The notes under the pieces are model-generated. The model was given only the letters and a program-made list of their open reading frames with translations. It did not search any database and had not been told where the DNA came from. Of a DNA stretch of 64,000 nucleotides, positions 19,611 through 27,500 are shown piece after piece; positions within the stretch are counted from its first letter, which is position 1; each line of letters opens with the position of its first letter. The DNA is from Flocculibacter collagenilyticus. GTDB lineage: Bacteria > Pseudomonadota > Gammaproteobacteria > Enterobacterales > Alteromonadaceae. The translations under genes and the position numbers were made by a program. Location of the stretch: the NCBI RefSeq assembly GCF_016469335.1, contig NZ_CP059888.1, positions 744,001-808,000 of the forward strand, read 5' to 3'.

Positions 19611-20831
19611 ATGAATCATAATCTTCATAAAGCTGGCGTAAAATTACTGAATGCGTTGAGTAATCATGCCGACTTAATTATGGAAGCATACTTTTCTGGT
19701 AGCGTTAACGAAGCTAATTACTCGGCTAAAGTAATTAATAGCTTAATTGATAACAAAGTACTGTGGCGCCCTGATGCAGATGTGCAGTTGCGCTTAAGAC
19801 CGTCATTACGTACTTTGTTAGAAGAAAGCTTGCAGGATGAGCATAACCGACAAATTGATGCCAATATTGGGTCAACCTTAGCGAGTTTGAAAACTCAGGC
19901 AGAGCACTACAAAGAAGCGCTCACAAATGGTCGCTTTCATGAGTCTGAAGCACATTTATCTGATTTAACTGAGTTGGTATATGGATTGACCGAAACCCTC
20001 ACCACAAATGTGCGGTTACTTTGGGGCAGGATTAATAATGAGTTTGGTTATGTCGCGTCGGTCGATGCAAAGATTCGTGAAAATGAATTAGCGCAAAGCC
20101 AAGTATCGGAGTTGTTGTCGCAATTAGAAATGTTTCAGTTTGACTTACTTAGCCAGATAGCAGGCAGCCATCGCGAACTTCGGCACTTATTGGTTGTTAC
20201 TTTGCAGGCCAGTTTTGCAAGGTGTACTCAAGAGTTAAGCTTGGTTCAATCGCGTTTATTAGAGTTATTAGGGCGCTTCAGAGAGTTCAAAGGACGAACG
20301 CGATTACTTAAAGGCTTTATGTTACACATGGAGCAAAAGCCAGATTTTACGCCAACAAATTACGCCGGTCTTACCCAAGTCCCTATCTTGTTTAACCAAG
20401 CCAAATCGATAATCAAGCCAGCAGCAATAGATGTGCATAATGTTGAGCATGAAGCATCGCTACTTGATATTGTTGGCAAAATAAAAGCGATTAATCACCT
20501 CAAAACCGACGTGTTAGAAGCGCGTGCGATTAATACGTTAAAAGTAGAAGAGCAAGAGTCTATTTCTTTTAATGAAGACAAAATGAAACAGCATGTGGAA
20601 GCATATTTTTGTCAGATTATTGAAGAAGGTAAGCCACTCTCGGCCCTAGAGTATCACCATTCTAATGCCCTGACGTTTGATCAAGAGGTTTGGTTGTATC
20701 AAGTAATTGGTGGCTACCAAGGGTTGCCAGACACTGAACGCGAATATTTTGATATCGACACACTAGGCGAGTATCACGCGACTTATACCGGTAACTTTAT
20801 TATTAAAGATGTAGAGTTAGGGTTACGATAA
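19611..20831 (+). CDS. MukF/MksF/JetA-like kleisin subunit
   Basis: 406 residues, all-helical in appearance. The first 70 or so residues look like a winged-helix domain (ALSNHADLIMEAYFSGSVNEANYSAKVINSLIDNKVLW), followed by long amphipathic helices (about 80-240, including ELLSQLEMFQFDLLSQIAG) as in the middle domain of MukF-type kleisins, and a C-terminal domain. GGACGCGAAGTA provides a ribosome binding site. It is the third gene of the SMC operon; partners should be the SMC ATPase and the E-like subunit. Related proteins are sometimes labelled phosphoenolpyruvate carboxylase, which is not supported: no such motifs exist here. Shorter than MukF (about 440) and MksF. Confidence 0.6.
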   Translation: MNHNLHKAGVKLLNALSNHADLIMEAYFSGSVNEANYSAKVINSLIDNKVLWRPDADVQLRLRPSLRTLLEESLQDEHNRQIDANIGSTLASLKTQAEHYKEALTNGRFHESEAHLSDLTELVYGLTETLTTNVRLLWGRINNEFGYVASVDAKIRENELAQSQVSELLSQLEMFQFDLLSQIAGSHRELRHLLVVTLQASFARCTQELSLVQSRLLELLGRFREFKGRTRLLKGFMLHMEQKPDFTPTNYAGLTQVPILFNQAKSIIKPAAIDVHNVEHEASLLDIVGKIKAINHLKTDVLEARAINTLKVEEQESISFNEDKMKQHVEAYFCQIIEEGKPLSALEYHHSNALTFDQEVWLYQVIGGYQGLPDTEREYFDIDTLGEYHATYTGNFIIKDVELGLR

Positions 20832-20875
20832 GCAGGTCATTAGGCCGGTACGACTAAGTTTGAGTATTCCTTCTA

Positions 20876-20901
20876 GTGCTAGGGTCAACAGACTCTAGCA
20901 C
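20876..20901 (+). terminator. Hairpin after the condensin operon
   Basis: GTGCTAGGGT (20876-20885) pairs with ACTCTAGCAC (20892-20901) at 9 of 10 positions around a 6-base loop, 45 bp after the stop of the kleisin-like gene. The U-run is missing, so termination may be weak. Confidence 0.45.
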
Positions 20902-21160
20902 CTTCAGTACATTCAGCATTTAAGCGTTAGCTTTTCACGACAACGTTATATATTCCCTCCAAAATAAACTTTAACAAAGTTTTTACATTTTTATTTTTAT
21001 GAACTATGCTATTCAACTTCTGGTAAATACTGTGAATTTATAACCAGTATAAGATATTGATCTTATTAAGATATATCTAACAATAACTAGTGGGGTAATT
21101 GTATTAGCCTGTGCTTTATTGGGCTAACTCAAGTGGTACTAGTGAACTTAATATGAACAA

Positions 21161-21185
21161 CTCTGTTCAGCTTAACTGAGCAGAG
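21161..21185 (+). promoter_or_regulatory. Stem-loop in the leader of the 219-residue secreted protein
   Basis: CTCTGTTCAG (21161-21170) and CTGAGCAGAG (21176-21185) pair at 9 of 10 positions around a CTTAA loop. It ends about 13 bases before the AAAGGA ribosome binding site and 28 before ATG 21213. Possible roles are mRNA protection or translation control; no U-run follows. Confidence 0.4.
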
Positions 21186-21212
21186 TACAGCTACGAAGAA
21201 AGGACTGTCGTA

Positions 21213-21872
21213 ATGATTAAGCTCAATTTCAACACTTGTATAACTAGTGTACTGCTTTTTTTTATATGCCTTACACCTGCTATTTATGCACATGATAAAG
21301 CAGCGGATCTATATGATGAATCCGCAGGCGTATTATTTTCCGACACGATTGACGGCGCGATGGAAAGTGCGATTGAAAGCGCAATTAGTGATGGTTTTAA
21401 TCACTACAAACAAGGCGACTTAACAAATGCAGAAGCTAGGCTAAGTTATGCCACTAACTTAATTCGTGAAAAAAAAGCGCTGTTTATTAAATCACTTTTT
21501 CCTGAGCCATTAACGCATTGGCAATGCGGCGAGGTAGAAACCGACGTCACCAGTGGCCTATTAATGGGGGGCGGTATTTCCGCCAGTCGAGCCTATCAAC
21601 GTGGTGACAGTCAGTTAGTTGAAATTGAAGTACTGGCCGACTCTCCTATGTTACCTACCTTTTTAACCATGTTTAATAACCCTGCTTGGGTTGCCATGTC
21701 TGGTGCTCGTTTGATAGATGTGCAAGGGCATAAAGCCATACTTAAAAATGAAGATGGCGAAATTGAAGTAACGGTAGTGGTAGGCCAGTCTTTACAAGTT
21801 ACCTTAAGAGGTTCTAAAGTGAGAGAGCAGGACGTGATCGCTTACGCCAATGCATTCAATTTAGCTATATAA
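21213..21872 (+). CDS. Secreted protein of unknown function
   Basis: 219 residues, not recognised. A signal peptide is clear (KLNFNTCITSVLLFFICLTPAIYAH, cleavage after IYA). The mature part begins with an acidic stretch and a helix pair (GFNHYKQGDLTNAEARLSYATNLI) that reads like one TPR, then a beta-rich domain (residues about 105-215) with EVETDVTSGLLMGGGISASRAYQRGD. Only one cysteine is left in the mature protein. ATG 21213 has AAAGGA in front. It lies 27 bp before an exported RidA-family gene in the same direction, so the two are probably co-transcribed and both act in the periplasm. Confidence 0.7.
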   Translation: MIKLNFNTCITSVLLFFICLTPAIYAHDKAADLYDESAGVLFSDTIDGAMESAIESAISDGFNHYKQGDLTNAEARLSYATNLIREKKALFIKSLFPEPLTHWQCGEVETDVTSGLLMGGGISASRAYQRGDSQLVEIEVLADSPMLPTFLTMFNNPAWVAMSGARLIDVQGHKAILKNEDGEIEVTVVVGQSLQVTLRGSKVREQDVIAYANAFNLAI

Positions 21873-21899
21873 GATTAATGCCAGAATTTAGAGGTTTAT

Positions 21900-22400
21900 A
21901 TGACAAATAAAGTGCGCCACCGTTATCCACTGCGATTAGGTATTACATTCGCGTTATTAGCAATGGCTAGTACGGCACCTTACAGTGCGAACGCAGCAAA
22001 AGGGCATAGCCAAGATCACAACTCAGTGTCTTATCTTAGCGGTAGCGGTGTATTACCAGATGATTTACCGTTTTCAGAAGCAGTAAAGGTGAATAACACG
22101 TTATATTTGTCAGGCCAGTTAGGCATGGACCCAAAGACAAAAAAGCTCGTTAAAGGAGGGATTAAGGCTGAAGCGAAACAAACCATGGATAACATAAAAG
22201 CGGTATTAACGCACCATGGTTACAGTATGGATCATTTAGTAAAGTGTACAGTGATGTTAGCAGACATTTCAGAGTGGGCAGAGTTCAATAACGTTTATGT
22301 TACTTACTTTGATAAACACTTTCCCGCGAGAAGTGCGTTTGGTGCTAATGGCTTAGCCTTAAAAGCACGCCTTGAAGTGGAGTGTATAGCTGTTAAGTGA
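21900..22400 (+). CDS. Exported RidA/YjgF family protein
   Basis: 166 residues. The C-terminal 125 or so are a RidA/YjgF domain: LYLSGQLGMDP, TMDNIKAVLTHHGYSMDHLVKCTVML and PARSAFGA, with Arg144 at the position of the arginine needed for imine/enamine deamination. Unlike cytosolic RidA it has a leader of about 40 residues with a signal peptide (LRLGITFALLAMASTAPYSANA, cleavage after ANA). The domain itself is complete, so it is expected to act in the periplasm. The substrate is unknown; only the fold and catalytic arginine are visible. It follows the unknown secreted protein by 27 bp with AGAGG before the ATG. Confidence 0.85.
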   Translation: MTNKVRHRYPLRLGITFALLAMASTAPYSANAAKGHSQDHNSVSYLSGSGVLPDDLPFSEAVKVNNTLYLSGQLGMDPKTKKLVKGGIKAEAKQTMDNIKAVLTHHGYSMDHLVKCTVMLADISEWAEFNNVYVTYFDKHFPARSAFGANGLALKARLEVECIAVK

Positions 22401-22411
22401 TGTGAACTGGT

Positions 22412-22843
22412 TTAAGGTTGGTAACGCAAATGATATTCGTATTTGTCTTCGCCAACTATGTTAAAACCTAGTCGCTGATATAACTGTTTTGCAGGGTTTT
22501 CCTTTAACACGGTTAATGTTACTGACTTAGACTTTTGTGCTGCCCATGACTGCACAATTTGTAATACGTGTTTTCCCCAGCCTTGTCCTTGATGTGAAGG
22601 CTCTATTTGAAGTTGCAGAATATTAAAGCAGGATGCTAATTCTTGATATTTTAAAGTGCCTAAGCGGTCTGGGCCGTTGAAAATGATATAACTGCAATCA
22701 TATTGATCATCGAGTCTAATTTCATGCTCACTATCGCTTAGAAAAATACCTGCTTGCTCAAGATGTTCAACCAAAGTTGCTTTTCTTAATATGAGCAGGT
22801 AGTCACGATCAGCTGCGGAAGCTAAAACAAAACGTAAATTCAT
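22412..22843 (-). CDS. GNAT family N-acetyltransferase
   Basis: 143 residues, one GNAT domain. The acetyl-CoA loop is seen as QGQGWGKHVLQIVQ (Q-x-x-G-x-G), preceded by the beta strand LQIEPSHQ and followed by LTVLKENPAKQLYQRLGFNIVGEDKYEYHL, the standard C-terminal motif B. The acceptor cannot be predicted; small stand-alone members modify amino acids, antibiotics or proteins. It is convergent with the RidA-like gene (11 bp between stops). Confidence 0.85.
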   Translation of the reverse strand: MNLRFVLASAADRDYLLILRKATLVEHLEQAGIFLSDSEHEIRLDDQYDCSYIIFNGPDRLGTLKYQELASCFNILQLQIEPSHQGQGWGKHVLQIVQSWAAQKSKSVTLTVLKENPAKQLYQRLGFNIVGEDKYEYHLRYQP

Positions 22844-22868
22844 AAATACCCATTCTTAATGTACATGG

Positions 22869-23045
22869 CTAAGCTAGCATGGCTTTAATTAATGCGGCTA
22901 TTAGCAAGACGAACACTAAGATGTAGAATATTTTTGAGTACTTAGCTTGTTCTTCAGCCTCTAACGGTTTGCCGAATCGTTGGGTGAGGATCACCATGAG
23001 TGCAACACCACCAAAGATCAATCCCAATAATATTAATGCATTCAT
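22869..23045 (-). CDS. Small two-helix membrane protein, unknown function
   Basis: A 58-codon frame. It begins at ATG 23045 with TAAGGAG 7 bases upstream and ends at TAG 22869. The product has two hydrophobic helices (NALILLGLIFGGVALMVIL and IFYILVFVLLIAALIKAML) joined by a charged loop TQRFGKPLEAEEQAKYSK. The good ribosome binding site, charged loop and position 10 bp after barA on the same strand support a real gene, probably co-transcribed with barA. I do not recognise the family. Confidence 0.7.
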   Translation of the reverse strand: MNALILLGLIFGGVALMVILTQRFGKPLEAEEQAKYSKIFYILVFVLLIAALIKAMLA

Positions 23046-23055
23046 TGTGCGCTCC

Positions 23056-25824
23056 TTACGCTAATTCCCACTGATTGACTTCATCGTATAAGTTTTCCAT
23101 TTCATCAAGTAACTCAAAAATTTCAGGCTCAACGGCTTCTATACTTGCGCCTTGTTTCATTTGAGTTTCAATGGCTTCTGTTAGCTGTTTTAACCTTGGG
23201 ACTCCGCTATAACAACATGCGCCATGTAGTTTATGAACATGTGTGATGGTCGCCACTTGATCGCTTTCATCTAAGGCCGATTGGATGGCTTGCTTTGACT
23301 CGGGAATACTATCTACCAACATTTTAAGCATTTCAAAAGCTAAATCTGGCTTGCCGCCGGCACGCTGTAGCGCAAGCTCCCAGTCAACAGAGTGACTTTC
23401 AGGAAATTCAACTTCTGTTTGAATATATTCTTCTTTAGTAGTAGGTGAAGCTAAACTCTGATGGCCATACTCTATGATGGCTTGACGCAACATTTCATCA
23501 TCAATTGGCTTAGTAAGATAACCGTTAAACCCAGCTTCGAGCATTTTTTCTTTTTCGCCCGCTAAAGCATGTGCGGTAACTGCAATAATTGGCGTTTCTT
23601 CATTGAGTGATGCTTCTTTGATTTTCTGACATGCAGTAATACCGTCCATGATTGGCATTTGTATGTCCATAAAAACGATGTCGTAAGAGGTGGTTTTACA
23701 CTTCTCTACGGCTTCTGCACCATTATGTGCAATTTCTACCTCAGTCACTAAGTCATACAATAGGGTAGTGATGAGCTTTAAATTGGCTTCGTTATCATCT
23801 ACAGCCAGTACTTTTAATGGTGATTGTTGAGTTGGTTCGTGCACCACTAATGCAGGTTCAGAATCTTCTAAGTAAGGTGTAGCCAGTAGATTACATAACT
23901 TACGATGGTTGATTGGCTTACTTAAACATCCAGCAGCGCCAGAGCCGATAAATGCTTCTCGCATATTTGGAGAAACGGTATTCACGACTAAGTAAAGGTG
24001 GTCACAATGATTCAATACATCGTTGATGAGTGCTTTAATGTCACTGATCACGTTGGGGGATACTTCATGGCCCAATATAGCAATGTCGTAATGTATACTA
24101 TCATTCACACGTTGGCTAAGTGCTGCTTCGTTTTCACAAAGCATGACATTTAATCCCCAAGACTGGAGTAGCTCGTTAGTTGCAGTACGAGTATGCTCGT
24201 CTTTTTCATAATACAATACAGATTTATTTAATAAGGCTTCGAGAGGAAGCGGGACCGAAGTGGAAAGTGAGTTTTGCTCAACATCAATGGTAAACCAAAA
24301 CATTGAACCTTGCTCAAGTCGACTACTAAAACCGATGTCGCCACCCATAGCTTGTGCCAGTTTTTGCGAAATAATGAGACCTAATCCAGTTCCACCGTAG
24401 CGACGAGTAATGCTGGAGTCTGCCTGACCAAAAGCGGCAAATAACGAAGCTTGATGATCTTCGCTAATACCAATGCCTGTATCGGAAACGGCGAGCTTCA
24501 GTGTGGCTTTATCACCTTGTGTTTGAACAATTTCAATGTCGACAGATACAGAGCCTTTATTTGTAAACTTAACGGCATTACCCACTAAATTAACTAAAAT
24601 TTGTTTCAAGCGGGTTGGATCGCCAATTAAATCATCAGGTGTATTAGGTGACACACGTAAGGAGAGTTCTAATGACTTTTCATGAGCACTCGGTGCCATC
24701 AAACTCATTACTTCATTAACCGTATCGCGTAACGTAAAAGGAATGTTTTCAAGTGCCATTCGACCAGCTTCTAGCTTAGAAAAGTCAAGAATATCATTGA
24801 TGATCGACAATAAACTGTTAGCAGAGTTTTCGATGGTTTCTAAATAATCCTTCTGATTAATATTCAGCGGCGTTTTAAGTAATTGGCGGGTAAAGCCGAT
24901 AACGCCATTTAGTGGTGTTCGTAGCTCGTGACTCATATTGGCTAAAAATTCAGACTTAACTCGGTTGGCGTCTTGTGCGCGTCGCTTAGCTAAATCTAAC
25001 TCTACGTTTTGAATTTCAATGTGTTCGAGCGTTTCGCGCAGATCGCTAGTGGCTTTGTCGACGTTATTTTGCATTTCTTCGCGGTAATCACTTAACGACT
25101 TTGCCATTGCATTAATCCCGCTTTTTAATAAGTCTAACTCGCCAATTAGTTGGCCACTTACACGGGTGTCTAACTTTCCTTCACGAATATGATCAATCGC
25201 ATTTACCATAGAAGTAATCGGTTGGTTAACTTTTCGTACTAATCGTAAGGTAAAAAAGGTACTTAAAATAATGCCTAAAATAACAATACTGAAACTGGTT
25301 ATAGCGGCTGCTTGCTGCTCTAAAATGGCTTTGTCTTTGTTAATTTGAAGCACTAGATAGCCAATGACAGGCTCTTCTTGATTAAGTTGTAACGGCCCGC
25401 GATTACTGCCTATTCCTTGAATAGGGGTGCGAAATATTAGGTAATTATCCTGATAATCTATCGTGGTATTTTCGGGGATAGACTCGCCTGGCTTTAAACG
25501 TAATTGATTAAACTCGCGATGGTAATTTGAGGTTACATAAAGTTGATGATCAACCTTAAAAATAGCAATGCTTTTTACTAATGGGGAGTGTTTTAACTGC
25601 GTTAAGCTGATTAATCGTTTTAGTTCGCTGCGGCGATTTCCAGCAAGGCCAGACTCACTTGCTATGGCAAGTGGTTCAACAATGTTAGTACCTTGTTCTT
25701 CAAGAAAATACGTTAGCTCGGTAAAGCGATTTAAGGTAAAGTAAGCGCCTAATACCAAACCAATAATAGTGGTTGGTACTAACGTTAACAAAATCACCCA
25801 ATCGCGTAAGCCAATTTTGGTCAT
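23056..25824 (-). CDS. barA: Hybrid sensor histidine kinase BarA
   Basis: Tripartite kinase that phosphorylates the response regulator UvrY/GacA and so controls the Csr/Rsm carbon-storage pathway. 922 residues. Two membrane helices (about 10-30 and 175-195) enclose a periplasmic sensor; HAMP follows (about 195-250). The kinase domain has phospho-acceptor His299 in NMSHELRTPLNG and ATP lobes (NLVGNAVKFT, DTGIGI, GGTGLGL). After a degenerate receiver, a true receiver has Asp720 in VFMDIQMP, and a C-terminal Hpt domain has His867 in KLHGACC. It matches E. coli BarA along the whole length. It is divergent from rlmD-relA, as in many Gammaproteobacteria. Confidence 0.97.
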   Translation of the reverse strand: MTKIGLRDWVILLTLVPTTIIGLVLGAYFTLNRFTELTYFLEEQGTNIVEPLAIASESGLAGNRRSELKRLISLTQLKHSPLVKSIAIFKVDHQLYVTSNYHREFNQLRLKPGESIPENTTIDYQDNYLIFRTPIQGIGSNRGPLQLNQEEPVIGYLVLQINKDKAILEQQAAAITSFSIVILGIILSTFFTLRLVRKVNQPITSMVNAIDHIREGKLDTRVSGQLIGELDLLKSGINAMAKSLSDYREEMQNNVDKATSDLRETLEHIEIQNVELDLAKRRAQDANRVKSEFLANMSHELRTPLNGVIGFTRQLLKTPLNINQKDYLETIENSANSLLSIINDILDFSKLEAGRMALENIPFTLRDTVNEVMSLMAPSAHEKSLELSLRVSPNTPDDLIGDPTRLKQILVNLVGNAVKFTNKGSVSVDIEIVQTQGDKATLKLAVSDTGIGISEDHQASLFAAFGQADSSITRRYGGTGLGLIISQKLAQAMGGDIGFSSRLEQGSMFWFTIDVEQNSLSTSVPLPLEALLNKSVLYYEKDEHTRTATNELLQSWGLNVMLCENEAALSQRVNDSIHYDIAILGHEVSPNVISDIKALINDVLNHCDHLYLVVNTVSPNMREAFIGSGAAGCLSKPINHRKLCNLLATPYLEDSEPALVVHEPTQQSPLKVLAVDDNEANLKLITTLLYDLVTEVEIAHNGAEAVEKCKTTSYDIVFMDIQMPIMDGITACQKIKEASLNEETPIIAVTAHALAGEKEKMLEAGFNGYLTKPIDDEMLRQAIIEYGHQSLASPTTKEEYIQTEVEFPESHSVDWELALQRAGGKPDLAFEMLKMLVDSIPESKQAIQSALDESDQVATITHVHKLHGACCYSGVPRLKQLTEAIETQMKQGASIEAVEPEIFELLDEMENLYDEVNQWELA

Positions 25825-26052
25825 AAAAGTGCTATTTTCCCTTTTTTCTGCATGAATAGCGCTAATTATTTATTATTATAGGTTGCCATTCAGAAGGCTT
25901 GAGTTATATAAACTTGCCCTGCCAGCCTTTTTTGAAGTGTGGCTATAATGACATAGTTGTTACATTTTTCCTAATGGGTGATGTTGCGTTTTTTATCTTA
26001 CTTAAAGCGTAACTTATTTTACGTTTATCTAACCTAAGAAGCATAGTAAACA

Positions 26053-27486
26053 ATGGCACAATTTTTTAAGCCTCAAAAAGCAAAAAGCAGAAAGAATCAT
26101 GTTCTTACCTTATCCATCACAGGCACTGATCATGAAGGCGCTGGTATCGCAAAAGTAGACAACAAAGTGTGCTTTGTAACAGGCGCGCTAAAAGGTGAAT
26201 CAGTTCAAGCTAAAATTACCCACGAACAAAGTAAACTGATTCATGCCGAAACGACCAAAGTACTGACTGTGTCTCAAGAAAGGCGCAATGAACCATGCCA
26301 GCATGCAAGACAATGTGGCGGGTGCCAGTTACAGCACACCCATAATGACAATCAAGTTGACATGAAACAACAAGGAGTTCTACAACAACTTCAACGCACT
26401 GCACATATTGATTCAGTTCCTTTAATGCCAGCGGTGGTTGGGGACGAGTTTCATTATCGTCGCTCTGCGCGAATTGGGGTTTGGCGTGATAAAAAAACAG
26501 CTTCGGTAGTTGTAGGATTTAGACGCAGTAATAGCAAAGAGTTAATCAACATCAAACAATGCTTGGTATTGGCTGCTGAGTTCGAACCGTTATTTGAAGT
26601 ATTCAGAGAAACGCTAACTGGCTTAAAATGTGCGGATGTTATAGGGCACTTACAGCTTTTTGCTGCGGATAATGGAAATTATGTTGTTATCAGGCATACA
26701 GCGCCCATTGCCAGCCATGAGCAGCAAGTGTTATTACGCGCAGCGCAAGCGCACGACTGGATTTTAATCAGCGAGCCACAAAGTAAACAGTTTGAATGGT
26801 TTGAAGCAGATACCGCGCGTGCCACCAAGTCAATCCCAATAATGGTTTACCAATTAGATAGTGAAAATATTGCTGATAAGAGTCACAACAATGGCATTGA
26901 AATTAGCATAGCCTTCAAACCGTCAGACTTTATTCAAGTGAACGCCAAAATTAATCAGCGCATGGTTGCACAGGCCTTAGCATGGTTAACGCTAAGTAAA
27001 AATGACAGCGTGCTCGATCTCTTTTGTGGCTTAGGCAACTTTAGCTTACCGCTAGCACAGCAAGTTAAAAATGTAGTGGGGATAGAGGGTGTTGAGGCTA
27101 TGGTGGAACAGGCTAAAGCGAATGCGAAGCAGAATCAAATCGACAATTGTGAATTTTATCATGCCGATTTAAGCCAGCCGTTAAATGTAAAAAGTAAAAA
27201 CAAAAGCAACCCTTGGTATAGCCGACAATACAACGCCATTTTATTAGATCCAGCACGTGCTGGCGCGCAAGAAGTTGTAAAGCAAATTAGCCAGTTTAAT
27301 AGCTCACGTGTGTTATACGTTTCTTGTAATCCTGCATCATTTGCTCGCGATGCAAAGTGTATGATTGAACATGGATATAAAATAAGTAAGCTAGGCGTAG
27401 TAGACATGTTCCCACAAACTAGTCATATTGAAACGATGGCGCTTTTTACGAAGCAAGAAAAAACTTCAACTAACAAATCAGATTAA
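26053..27486 (+). CDS. rlmD: 23S rRNA (uracil-1939-C5)-methyltransferase RlmD
   Basis: Makes m5U1939 in 23S rRNA with S-adenosylmethionine. 477 residues. A TRAM domain (about 10-70) is followed by the iron-sulfur cluster cysteines in CQHARQCGGCQLQH plus a later Cys (KQCLVLA). The SAM motif VLDLFCGLGNFSLPLA and the catalytic nucleophile region YVSCNPASFARD are at the C-terminal half; ILLDPARAGA is also conserved. It lies upstream of relA (14 bp) and divergent from barA, the standard order. An older name is rumA. Confidence 0.96.
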   Translation: MAQFFKPQKAKSRKNHVLTLSITGTDHEGAGIAKVDNKVCFVTGALKGESVQAKITHEQSKLIHAETTKVLTVSQERRNEPCQHARQCGGCQLQHTHNDNQVDMKQQGVLQQLQRTAHIDSVPLMPAVVGDEFHYRRSARIGVWRDKKTASVVVGFRRSNSKELINIKQCLVLAAEFEPLFEVFRETLTGLKCADVIGHLQLFAADNGNYVVIRHTAPIASHEQQVLLRAAQAHDWILISEPQSKQFEWFEADTARATKSIPIMVYQLDSENIADKSHNNGIEISIAFKPSDFIQVNAKINQRMVAQALAWLTLSKNDSVLDLFCGLGNFSLPLAQQVKNVVGIEGVEAMVEQAKANAKQNQIDNCEFYHADLSQPLNVKSKNKSNPWYSRQYNAILLDPARAGAQEVVKQISQFNSSRVLYVSCNPASFARDAKCMIEHGYKISKLGVVDMFPQTSHIETMALFTKQEKTSTNKSD

Positions 27487-27500
27487 TAAAGAGTGAGATA

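Larger units (their letters stand above)
20832..21212. other. Intergenic region between the condensin operon and the secreted-protein gene
   Basis: About 380 bp without a gene. It contains a hairpin right after the operon (20876-20901) and a second hairpin (21161-21185) just before the next gene. The AT-rich part at about 20940-21090 presumably carries the promoter of the downstream gene, but no clear -35/-10 pair is certain. Confidence 0.6.

Noticed and set aside
15284-20831. Calling the operon a Wadjet (JetABCD) defence system
   Set aside because: No JetD-like nuclease gene follows or precedes, the gene order is reversed, and the island-like context usual for defence genes is missing. Only an MksBEF/MukBEF-like label is supported.
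19611-20831. Phosphoenolpyruvate carboxylase annotation for the kleisin-like gene
   Set aside because: Length is less than half and none of the PEP carboxylase catalytic motifs is present.
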